From the NCBI GenBank assembly GCA_030674185.1, contig CM060312.1:73663237-73727236 (forward strand): a DNA stretch of 64,000 nucleotides, written 5' to 3'. The position numbers were made by a program, and so were the translations under genes. Below, piece after piece: positions 52,563 to 61,789 of this stretch (its first letter is position 1; the number at the start of each line of letters is the position of its first letter). The notes under the pieces were generated by a model that saw only the letters and a list, made by a program, of their open reading frames with translations, was not told where the DNA came from and made no database searches. The DNA is from Monoplex corrugatus. Its lineage: Eukaryota; Mollusca; Gastropoda; Littorinimorpha; Ranellidae.

Positions 52563-53807
52563 ATGGCACAAAACTACACTTCAGATATGGAGACTGGTAG
52601 TAGTAATAGTAGTAGTAGTACTTTTCCAGCACAGTATGTTCAGTACCACAGGATAACAGTGTTAGGCATAGAAGGACCACAGCCAGACAGGGAAATAGTA
52701 AAGGGTTTCTTAAGAGAAGCCAAAGTAGCAGTGAAAGGCAGGTACATTGCAGTGTTAAAGCTGGGAAATCACAAAGATCAGTACCAATTGCACATCGGTT
52801 GCACCACTTGCAAAAATCCTGGCAATTGGACTAGGGACTACAATAAACATGTGATGAGATACTGGGGAGATGAAGCTTACAGTCATGGTACTCAGCAACT
52901 CAAAAGTACATGGAAGGCCTACTTTGCCTACTTAAAAAGTCAAGACTACTTGCTGATGCACACAGATGACCAAGGTTTCCAGACTATGTGGAATAACACC
53001 ACACAGGAGGATGTAGAGTTAGCTCAGAAAGTAAGGAAAGAAAGGTACCAGGCAAAGCTCAACTCCAACAACTTGTACAAGTTATGTTTGCTGAATCAGG
53101 TTTGCAATGAAGAAGACTGGAAAAGAAACATAGATGTGGAAAGGAAACTCAAATGGATGAGTCTTCCAGGCTTTGACACTATGCTTTCTACAGTCACTAA
53201 ACTCATTCAGTTGGAGATGTTAGCTTCAGATCAGCAAAGACAGAAAATAAAAGCAGAGTATGACCACATGATCAGCCAAGCTACAGTCAAAGCAGAAGTT
53301 GGAGCAGCAGAGGCAAAGGATACTGGTAGTGATAGTGCTAGTGATAGTGAAAATGGTAGTGGTAGTAGTAGTAGTACTGTGCCAGAACAGTTAGTGATGC
53401 GTGAGGGGATGACAAAGTTACAAACAGAAGCAGACAATCATGGTGATGAAGACATGGACACAAGCACACAGTCATACAAGCCACTGTTTAAACTGCCACA
53501 GTATTCAGACTATCCTACCTACACACATCCACACTATACTCAGTTACCAGAACCTATGGACACACCAAATCTCCAGACAGAAAACGGGAACCAGAAGCTG
53601 GAAAAGAAGAAGAAGTCAGACAACCTGAAGCAGCCAAAGGCAAAGCAGCAGCAAAAGACAGACAACCCTTCTTCACCTCCTACTTCTACTTTCCAGGCCT
53701 ACACACCACTGGTCACCAGAATCACAACCAGGAAACGAGCTGGCACACAAACACTGCTGGAAAAAGATGGCCCTACAGTCAAGAAAAGTGAAAATGACAC
53801 GGAGTAA
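52563..53807 (+). CDS. helicase-less NS1 paralog with altered HUH motif (M1)
   Basis: 414 codons, intact. Residues 24-225 align with the NS1 N-terminal domain: YVQYHRITVLG, REAKVAVKGRYIAVL, IGCTTCKNPGNWTRDYNKHV, FAYLKSQDYL and MLSTVTKLIQ. The first His of the HUH motif is Gln (QLHIG at 76-80); the candidate tyrosine (Y123) is kept. Similarity ends near the MREGMTKL segment at 279. The whole SF3 helicase is absent. Instead there is a Ser/Asp-rich stretch (254-272), a Pro/Tyr-rich part and a Lys-rich tail (KKKKSDNLKQPKAKQQQK) with RKRAG. It may bind the NS1 origin without unwinding, as a regulator or antagonist; activity is not deducible. Confidence 0.8.
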   Translation: MAQNYTSDMETGSSNSSSSTFPAQYVQYHRITVLGIEGPQPDREIVKGFLREAKVAVKGRYIAVLKLGNHKDQYQLHIGCTTCKNPGNWTRDYNKHVMRYWGDEAYSHGTQQLKSTWKAYFAYLKSQDYLLMHTDDQGFQTMWNNTTQEDVELAQKVRKERYQAKLNSNNLYKLCLLNQVCNEEDWKRNIDVERKLKWMSLPGFDTMLSTVTKLIQLEMLASDQQRQKIKAEYDHMISQATVKAEVGAAEAKDTGSDSASDSENGSGSSSSTVPEQLVMREGMTKLQTEADNHGDEDMDTSTQSYKPLFKLPQYSDYPTYTHPHYTQLPEPMDTPNLQTENGNQKLEKKKKSDNLKQPKAKQQQKTDNPSSPPTSTFQAYTPLVTRITTRKRAGTQTLLEKDGPTVKKSENDTE

Positions 53808-54349
53808 ATGAGTTGTTCTTGTTCTTGTTTTGTTTATGGTTCCAATATATTAAAGGCCTTATAAAGCCAATATTGGAAAAAAAAAAAAAAACTCTTCCAA
53901 AGTATGGTGACATCTCTCCTTGCATTGCAAAAAGTTCTTCTCTTATAGTATGGCTTACACTTAGCCATAAACACACTTCCTTCAATAAAAAGACATGGAA
54001 GCTTTTATGAGCGCTATCACTTGTAAGATGAGAAAAAAAGAAGACAGTCGTTTATTAAAAGGGAACACAACCCATTTATTTAAACACAACTTAACAGTTG
54101 TAACGTAGTCATGATATAAAAAAATGAAGTCCAACCAAGGGACACTACTCTAAAGGCAAACCAACAAAGGGAGATAATATATAGATAGTATAAAGGGGTA
54201 TATATGTGTATGTAGATAATCAGGGTATATATTTATATATTATTGATAGTTGATCATCAAGTATATATACCATGTACTCATTTATGTTGATAGTGTATAA
54301 GTATATTCTTTCTATATTTGATATCCAATCACAAGCGATTCGTTTCAAG
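53808..54349 (+). other. M1 3' end, relic of a viral right end, and copy D leader
   Basis: An inverted repeat TTCCAATAT...ATATTGGAA spans 53,839-53,877, followed by an A run; AATAAA is at 53,984-53,989. At 54,081-54,131 TAAACACAACTTAACAGTTG and CATGATATAAAAAAATG match the post-polyA hairpin region of copies A and B, so the end of another VP-type genome is buried here. The AT-rich 54,180-54,349 precedes NS1 of copy D and lacks the octamer/CRE promoter. Confidence 0.6.
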
Positions 54350-56041
54350 ATGGCGCAGAGTAGACTAGACGATACATCAAATCAGTTTATCCAGTACCAC
54401 AGAACCACCGTCCTTGACTTTCAAGGGCAAAGGCCCAACAAGGATGTCATAAGAACGTTTTTGAAAGAAGCCAAACTACTTGTTAAGGGACGCTACATAG
54501 CGGTCCTGCAACAAGGCAGTATCAGAGATCAGTTTCATTTGCACATAGGATGCACAACGTGCAAAAATCCCGGAAATTGGACCCGGGATTTCAACAAGCA
54601 CGTCAGAAAATTCTGGGGAGACGAGGTTGCTGCCAACGGTACGCAACAGCTCAAAACAACGTGGAAGGCCTTTTTTGCCTACCTCAAAAAAAGTTACATC
54701 CTCATGATTACCGAAGACAGAGGATTCCAGACTATGTGGACAAACACCACAGAGCAAGACATAGAACTTGCAAACAAAAGATCTCAAAGTTTCCAAATGA
54801 TCAAACTAACTCCAGCAAATCTGTACGAGACGTGTCTTTTACACAACGTCTCAAATACAGAAGAGTGGAATGACAAGATGGATATCCAAATCAAGTTAAG
54901 ATGGATGAACGCCAGCAACTTTGATTCCATGCTGCGTTCGGTGACTGACCTGATTCAGTCGGAGACACTCAGAACAGCCTATGGAAAACTGCTAGATAAG
55001 AAATGTGAAAACAACCAGGACAAAAAGCCAAACGAAACAGAGCTGCGTGAGGGTGTTCTGGAACTAGAAAAGATTTGTCAGAACAACAGCATCCAGCCAA
55101 AAGACATGGCCTGCGATATCATGAGCATACTCAACTGCTCACAAAAAAAGATAAATACTCTGATTTTGTACGGGCCAAGCAACACCGGCAAGACCTTGCT
55201 AGCCAACCTGATTTGTACTGCTGTGCTGTGGGGAAGGGTTGATAACAATCAGTCCTTCCCTTTTGGAGATTGCTCCAACAAAAGAGCACTGTTTCATGAC
55301 GAGCCAATGATAACGGCCGAAACAGCACAGCAGTATAAGCAGGTAATGGGTGGCGAGGTCACAAAGGTGAACATAAAATTTAAAAACCTGCAAACGATGA
55401 AAAGGACACCTGTCATCATGGCCACGAATCATATGCCCTGGAAGTACTGTTCATCTGAACAGATCCCAATGAAGAACCGCAGCCTGATGCATCGCTTCGG
55501 GGCCACGTACACATGCAACTTAAAACGCCAGCTCAACGAGCACGATTTGAGGGAGTTCCTGATCAAGCACGCAGGACCCAGAAGATACAACGCACCGTAC
55601 GGGGTACAGCCTGAAGACAGCCCCAAGAAAGCACCAGCAACAGAGACCTACACGCATGATGAACAGGCAGAGATAGATGCTTCCGCAGACGTGATGTGGG
55701 ATCTGGATGACATCAGTGACACTGAGTTCGAAGAAAAATACCAGCAGACCAAAAAAGACTGGGAGGTAAAAAACAATGTCACACGAACAATCTACAACAC
55801 ACCCACAACACTGCAAGAACTTTACGCAGACACACCACAAGAACTACTCACACAACACCAACCAGAACCCACTCTCGTGGAAGAAACGGACGAAGAGGAT
55901 ATGCCAGACGGGCTGTCCATCTGCAGCGGCAATGTCACCAACGTCTACATTGAAGGCAGGGGAGACAGAAAACGAAAACGAGGCCGAGACGAGGAAGACG
56001 AGGAGGAACAGAAGACGGTCAAGGCCAAGAAGACAGAGTAA
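54350..56041 (+). CDS. NS1: NS1 replication initiator, intact (copy D)
   Basis: 563 codons from ATG 54,350. An upstream in-frame ATG at 54,272 is not conserved in other copies and is not chosen. HUH motif HLH at 63-65, candidate active-site Tyr in AYLKK at 111, Walker A GPSNTGKT at 275-282, FHDEP at 315-319, B' region 333-353 and motif C PVIMATN at 354-360. The tail is acidic (DEEDMPDG) then basic (RKRKRGRD). Family role: nicks the viral origin, stays covalently bound to the 5' end and unwinds DNA as a hexameric 3'-5' helicase in the nucleus. It is the only NS1 here with all motifs and no break. The normal promoter is missing upstream. Confidence 0.92.
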   Translation: MAQSRLDDTSNQFIQYHRTTVLDFQGQRPNKDVIRTFLKEAKLLVKGRYIAVLQQGSIRDQFHLHIGCTTCKNPGNWTRDFNKHVRKFWGDEVAANGTQQLKTTWKAFFAYLKKSYILMITEDRGFQTMWTNTTEQDIELANKRSQSFQMIKLTPANLYETCLLHNVSNTEEWNDKMDIQIKLRWMNASNFDSMLRSVTDLIQSETLRTAYGKLLDKKCENNQDKKPNETELREGVLELEKICQNNSIQPKDMACDIMSILNCSQKKINTLILYGPSNTGKTLLANLICTAVLWGRVDNNQSFPFGDCSNKRALFHDEPMITAETAQQYKQVMGGEVTKVNIKFKNLQTMKRTPVIMATNHMPWKYCSSEQIPMKNRSLMHRFGATYTCNLKRQLNEHDLREFLIKHAGPRRYNAPYGVQPEDSPKKAPATETYTHDEQAEIDASADVMWDLDDISDTEFEEKYQQTKKDWEVKNNVTRTIYNTPTTLQELYADTPQELLTQHQPEPTLVEETDEEDMPDGLSICSGNVTNVYIEGRGDRKRKRGRDEEDEEEQKTVKAKKTE

Positions 56042-56159
56042 GAATGCGAGTGATTGGTTGTTTATTGTTCAAAAATTAAAAGTTGAAACAAAAAGAGCCA
56101 TTGGCCAAAAACATCTATAAAAGAAGGGTGAATCCCTTGGTTGCAAACAGTTGATTATT
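56042..56159 (+). promoter_or_regulatory. VP promoter (copy D)
   Basis: Inverted CCAAT boxes at TGATTGG (56,051) and CCATTGG (56,098-56,104) and TATAAAAG at 56,116-56,123, ending 36 bp before ATG 56,160. Confidence 0.72.
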
Positions 56160-58920
56160 ATGGCTGGAGTTGATAGCACCGTAACTAGTGCTAACACTAG
56201 TCCCAACAACTATGTCACCAAGACGTTCAGAAGAAACTTCATCTTCGAGGTGGAAAACTACGACACGCCTGCCATCTACATTGGGCGAGACGGATATGGC
56301 CATAGGAGCGGTCTCTGCGCTGTGCCTGTTAGTCACCTACAAAACTATGTGGTGGGTTCCACATGGCTTAAGCATACAAGACAGTACGCTGCCTGGAGAC
56401 CCAAAGCAATCAGCATAGTGTTTAGCAACGGACAAAGCTTCGAAAGCAAGGCCATCAGCGCAAACGGTACAATGATACCAGCACTGGTTCCAAATAGCCA
56501 GATCTATATGAGGATTCATAAAGATACCATACAAAGATTCAGTAACCCTGAAAACTTCGTGAAGTTCTGGGATGTAGAAGTAGACAGCAACGAAGACGAG
56601 TGGATCACAGCAAGACAGGAACTAAACACAGAAACGGTAAGACTACCAGAAATAAGTTGGGGAGCCAATGCTGACGTCAGACACGGCTACACGGACAGAA
56701 ATAACCTACCATCAGTGGTATACAGACCAGGTCAAGGTAATCCGTTCAATTTCAAGTGGAACAGATCATCTGCTGATGATAGCAACTGGATGCTACTGTC
56801 CTATCCAGAGTGGATGCTAAGAGACCAGTATCAAGACGAGTACCACCAGCTAGGGGAGATAACAATGCACGACCAACTGATGGGAGCATACGGCAGAAGA
56901 AGTGCGTATCAGATGGTAACACCAAGATGGCTACACATGGAAACCAACTGGCCCTACTGGCAGCCCAACAAGAACCACATCGACAGAACGTGGACAGTGA
57001 GCAGAAAAGAAAAAACAGTAGGTGAAAGCAGAGGTTATTATCCCATACAAACACAAGTTTGTAGCGGATTTTCTAACCCAATCCCAAATCTCCTACTGTA
57101 CATTCCCAACACATATGATGACCAAAACAACCTGTTGCATCACAAAATCCGGTTTGAAGCTAGCTACAGCATTACACTGGAGTTAATGGAAGAACAGGCT
57201 GGGAAACAGATCAACCGTTGGACGGAGTAATGACAAACTACCTGGTAAACGGGGACCCAACTTCAGAAAACCAAAGTGACTGGAACGACGCCTACATAGG
57301 AACAGGCGGAAAAGTACAAAGCATTAAAGATGTTATTGAACTAACAAAACTGATGACAAAAGTAGACTACGTCAAACCCTTCAGTGACACAATGATGAGT
57401 GAAACGGACAACAGAAAAGGAAGAGACAGACTCAATCAACAAAGAAGCAAACCAATGAAAAGAAAAGACATAGAAACACACAGAATACCAACAGAGGGAG
57501 GAAAAAGAGCAAAGACAATGCCAACAAACGCAGAGGACATAGACCCAAGACCAGAAAACATGGCAGAGCAAGTCACAGCAACAGATGACAATGAAAGACT
57601 AAAAGAAAACTACAGTGAAGACAGAGCGGACATAGACTGGGGCAGCACCTCAACGTATCAATGGCTACAAACAAGATTTGGAAACATGGCACTTACTGGA
57701 ATAAGATTCCTAACACAGCTAAAAACGCCAAGCTCCTTTACGTACAAAACATGGTATGAGGATCCAAACTTCCAAACCTACAACCAAATCAAAAATCCAG
57801 AGTTCCCGTTTACAATAGACACGTACGATACGGACATGGATATGGGAACCAACATCTTGACAGCTACACAAGCATTCCTGGGAGACATAGTCTTTGACTT
57901 TAGTCAAACACAGTCCAGTCAACACACAAGAAGAAACACCAAAGAAATGTACAAGTACGTACTCAAGGATGCAATCAAGTCCTACATTAGACACTACAGA
58001 AAAAGAGGAACATCCTACAACTGGATCACAGGAGCAACTGAAGTTGGACTAGCCTATTTGTGGCCAAAACTGGTACAGTTTGTACAAGCTGCAACAAAGA
58101 CACTCAATGCAGCAGAAAAAACCGAAGCACAAAGCAAGTTTAGCTTTCCAAAAGACAATGTCAAACTGGAAAACATACTCAGAAACTTCTGGGCCATTGT
58201 GTACAATGTGGGAATGGAAAAAAACCCAAGCGATGCAGAAAGTATTACAGACTTGGAACCAGCAGGCACACTCTTTGGAGAAGCAAGCATGAAAGCCACA
58301 AGATGGCTACTGAACCAAGGCACCAAATTCACTTTGCCATTTGGAATGAAATCAAACAACGTCAGAAAAAGAAGAAACGTTATGTATGTGGAACCAACAC
58401 AAGTCACAGTGCAAGAATGCTACTTATGGATCTATCTCACACAGGCGGGATATCCACTACAGTGGCCAAATGCAGCAATCAACGTGTTTCCAGTATACCA
58501 ACGACTTCAAATGATGTACAACCAACAAGGACAAAACATTTTGGAGGCTCTAAAACAAAAAGAAGTCTACTCACATATCAACAAAGACTGGGAACAAAGC
58601 AGTCATCACAAGTACATCACAGACTACATGTGGACGGCAGCAAGCAGCATGCAAACGGCAGATCTAACGTACTCATTTCCAGATCAACTTACAGTACCAG
58701 AATTTTGGGACAACGTACCAACAGAACTGAAAGAAACACTAAAAACCATGGCAACCAAAAACCAACTCATCCCATCAGAATGCACCAAAAACTGGGACGA
58801 CATTGGCAAATGCAGTAACTTCAAAATGTACTCCATGGTCATGAAAGTGGACAAGTCCGACCAAGAAAACGTTGACCCAAGCCTGCAAATGCGAGTCCAT
58901 TGCAAACTGTACCTTGATCG
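56160..58920 (+). pseudogene. VP: VP capsid gene with one frame break (copy D)
   Basis: ATG 56,160 gives the conserved MAGVDSTV start. The frame is open to 57,230. A one-base loss in a G run near 57,187 separates it from the second long frame (57,218 onward), which is open to the element's end. The last dozen residues of VP are missing; the frame reads on into the copy E promoter (to 59,113). The N-terminal capsid-like half, the basic linker and the unassigned C-terminal half are all present and closely similar to copy B. One indel and one truncation point to recent inactivation. Confidence 0.88.
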
Positions 58921-59084
58921 GAAAACGTGTCCAAACATGTTTCTCGTATTTGCATATATTTTACATATAATGACGTCACTTCCTAAAGACGCTATGACAT
59001 CACTTCCGTTTAAACACTATATAAGCCAGAACAAAATGAGGAGCAGTCATTCCAACTTCCGGAACTCAAGCGATACTTTCAAAA
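58921..59084 (+). promoter_or_regulatory. NS1 promoter (copy E)
   Basis: ATTTGCAT at 58,948-58,955, TGACGTCA at 58,971-58,978 with ACTTCC, a second ATGACATCACTTCC (58,993-59,006) and TATATAAG at 59,018-59,025; ATG at 59,085. Confidence 0.75.
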
Positions 59085-60086
59085 ATGGCTCAAAGCAGAC
59101 TAGACGATACTAGCAACCAGTTCATTCAGTACCACCGCACAACGGTGCTTGACTTTCAGGGCGAAAGGCCAAACAAAGATGTCATTAGGACTTTCTTAAG
59201 AGAAGCAAAGATTCTTGTTAAGGGACGCTACATAGCTGTCCTGCAACAAGGATCAGTCAGAGACCACTACCATGTGCATATCGGATGCACAACATGCAAA
59301 AATCCCGGAAACTGGACCCGGGATTTCAATAGACATGTGAGAAAATTTTGGGGAGATGAAGTAGCTGCCAATGGTACGCAACAGTTAAAGACCACATGGA
59401 AGGCCTTTTTTGCCTACCTAAAAAAGAGCTACATCCTCATGATCACTGACGACAGGGGATTTGAGACAATGTGGAACAACACCACTGACCAGGATATTGA
59501 ACTTGCCAATAAACGGTCACAGAGCGTACAAATGGTCAAACTAACACCAGCCAACCTGTACGAGACTTGTCTCCTACACAACGTTTCCAACACTGAAGAG
59601 TGGAACGATAAAATGGACATCCAAATCAAACTGAGATGGATGAACGCAAGCAATTTCGATTCAATGCTGCGTTCGGTGACTGACCTTATTCAGTCGAGAC
59701 TTTGAGAACAGCCTATGGCAAACTTTTGGACAAAAAGTGCAAAAACAACGAAAACACAAAGCCAGATGAGAAAGAGTTGCGTGCGGGAGTTCTGGAAATC
59801 GAGAAAATCTGCAAAAACAACCAGATCCAACCAAAGGACATGGCCTGCGACATAATGAGCATATTAAATTGCTCACAGAAAAAGATCAACACGCTGATAC
59901 TGTACGGGCCCAGCAACACAGGGAAAACCTTGCTTGCCAACCTGATTTGTACTGCTGTACTGTGGGGAAGGGTTGACAATAATCAATCCTTCCCATTTGG
60001 CGATTGTGCCAACAAAAGGGCTCTATTCCACGATGAGCCAATGATAACAGCTGAAACAGCACAGCAGTACAAGCAGGTCATGGGAG
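59085..60086 (+). pseudogene. NS1: NS1, broken and 3'-truncated (copy E)
   Basis: Open for 206 codons from ATG 59,085, with HUH motif HVH (in HYHVHIGC) and the AYLKK tyrosine. The frame shifts near 59,695 by a small deletion. The second part (59,702-60,103) has Walker A GPSNTGKT and FHDEP but stops at MGG, where module M2 begins. Motif C is lost. If translated it would give a nickase domain without helicase, superficially like the M1 paralog but arising by truncation. Confidence 0.88.
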
Positions 60087-60892
60087 GGCGAAGCTCGACC
60101 TGAGGATCAAGTTTCTTTTTTCAAAGAAAAGTTAAACAGGATTTAGAATGACAAATTCAGCGCTTACATGCTCTATCTTTAACTTTATTATCGTTCCATG
60201 GGCTATCGCCTTATTTCACTCTATAAAGTACGACTTCACATGCTTAAACGCACTTAAGATATTACAAGTAGTATAAAGCTATAAATACATATGTATAAAT
60301 AGACACTGGAAGTGACGTCATATATAAAGACGACAAAAAGGGAAGTAACTCTAAAGAGGAAAACTTAAAGAAGGGGGAGCTAATAGACTATAAAAGGGAG
60401 GTAACTCTAAAAGTGAAGACACTATAAGGGGCAGCTAAGACAGAGACACATACAACTTATGTACCAGGCTACATACTATCGTTTTTTCTAGTAGAAGTGT
60501 TTAGAAAGGAAACGGGTGACTGTAAAGTAACTAAGGTAAACTTAGTTTCAGACCATAGATAATAAAGGGAAAATTATCTTGAATGGATTGTTAAAGGCGA
60601 TGAGGACGTTAAAGACCGTTAAGCAGTCACAGTGTATATAATGAAGAAAAATATATAAAGTATACAAGGGGAGGTAAGTATAGCAAATATAATGACCAAA
60701 AAGCATAAAGTTAATAAGGGGGAGATAAGTATATAGTGTTAAAGTAAACCAATAGGGGGCACTACTATACATGTTAAGAACTAAAACGACAGAGGGCGCT
60801 ATAAGTAGCACTAAAATAGTATATATACCAGAGCAGTGACATAGTAACAGGCACTTAGTCAGACAGACACTACTACTACAAAAAGACATCAG

Positions 60893-61027
60893 TGAGTATT
60901 ACTTGACATAGCAACTTACTTGTTATAGCAACTTACTTGTTATAGCAACTTACTTGTCATAGCTTCTTACTTGTCATAGCTTCTTACTTGACATAGCTTC
61001 TTACTTGACATAGCTTCTTACTTGTAA
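60893..61027. repeat. 17-bp tandem repeat in the M2 leader
   Basis: Eight copies of a unit like CTTACTTGTCATAGCTT, some with GCAAC instead of GCTTC, lie just upstream of the coiled-coil ATG. The corresponding place in M1 has no such repeat, so it arose after the copies diverged. Confidence 0.85.
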
Positions 61028-61063
61028 ACTAAAAAGTAAACTTACAAAGATAAAAAGCTTAAC

Positions 61064-61512
61064 ATGGAACAAGTACTGGTTATGCTAGAACTCCAGCAGG
61101 AGACTATGTCAGAAATACAAAGACAGATACAAAGACAGAAAGATGTCTTAAGAACCATTTTGGGTGAGACACAAAAGCAGGTCATTAAGGACCATAAAAG
61201 GTTCTTTAACTATGCCACAATGAAGATGACCAGAGAAGGCTATATGGAACAGCAAAGACATCAGGTCAGACAGAGTAAGTGCAGGAAAGCCATTATAACA
61301 GAAGTATTCAGACAGAGACAAAGCATCAACGAAATGCATACCATGTTGGTCAAACAGAAAAAGAACCTGCAAGAAGTAGAAAAACAAATGTATAGGCAAA
61401 TACACAAGAGTGTATGAAAAGGACCGACTGTGGGCACAACTGAAAAGAAACCAATAGCAGTTGGATTCAAAAGCCATGAACAGCACCAAAAGTCAGGGAA
61501 CACAGTCAAAGT
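61064..61512 (+). pseudogene. coiled-coil protein gene (M2), late frame break
   Basis: Open for 117 codons from MEQVLVMLELQQETMSEIQR, closely matching M1. Near 61,408 one extra base breaks the frame; the last 25 codons continue in another frame (YEKDRLWAQLKR) with a TAG inside. Two copies that differ at many sites but both keep most of the frame suggest the protein was under selection in the virus. Confidence 0.75.
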
Positions 61513-61789
61513 AGAAACTAGAAAAAACAAAAAGCTATTTTTAGCATACAGTTTAAAAAACCAACATGGCTGCCAGTTTGTAATATAACTTTTGTATATA
61601 CACAGTTTAATTTACATAAAATTGCAACAATGTTGTACATAGTGTTAGTAAAACATAGTTTCAACAGAGTTATAAATAGAAGAACCAGATTAGTCCTATG
61701 TCAGAGTACAGGTTGGAGGGGGAAAAGATGGGGCTGACTGGAAGGGACTTGGTTAGTTTTGTCCAGCAGTGTGCAGACAGGGCTCTCCA

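Larger units (their letters stand above)
51219..54055 (+). mobile_element. viral module M1 (coiled-coil gene plus NS1 paralog)
   Basis: Begins at GGGCG, at the same sequence where module M2 begins (60,086). A hairpin CTTCTTCTTCAAGAAGAAAG follows at 51,246-51,265. Then come about 600 bp with an ETS/CRE promoter block, the 144-codon gene, a TATA box, the 414-codon paralog and AATAAA at 53,984. Gene content differs from the NS1-VP genomes, although the paralog shows common ancestry. It may be a second genome type, a satellite or the accessory end of a larger virus. Confidence 0.75.
54180..58920 (+). mobile_element. endogenous parvovirus-like element, copy D
   Basis: NS1 complete, VP promoter, VP with one frame break and lacking its last codons. 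At about 58,918 it joins directly the promoter of copy E, with no host DNA between. The left side has a different leader from copies B, C and E. The left limit is approximate. Confidence 0.88.
58921..60086 (+). mobile_element. endogenous parvovirus-like fragment, copy E
   Basis: Promoter and the first 60 percent of NS1. Joined head-to-tail to copy D on the left and cut by module M2 on the right inside the helicase. Confidence 0.88.
60086..61690 (+). mobile_element. viral module M2 (coiled-coil gene, no paralog)
   Basis: Begins GGGCGAAGCTCG, aligned with the M1 left end. It shows the same hairpin position, ETS/CRE block and TATA box, then the coiled-coil gene. It ends at ATAAATAGAAGAACCAG near 61,690, just before the point where M1 has the paralog promoter. 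It is longer than M1 upstream of the gene because of extra GGGAGGTAACT-type words and a 17-bp tandem repeat. Gypsy-like sequence follows. Confidence 0.78.

Noticed and set aside
54272..54349. 26-codon N-terminal extension of NS1 copy D
   Set aside because: It is AT-rich leader sequence. The MAQSR start at 54,350 is shared with copies B, C and E.
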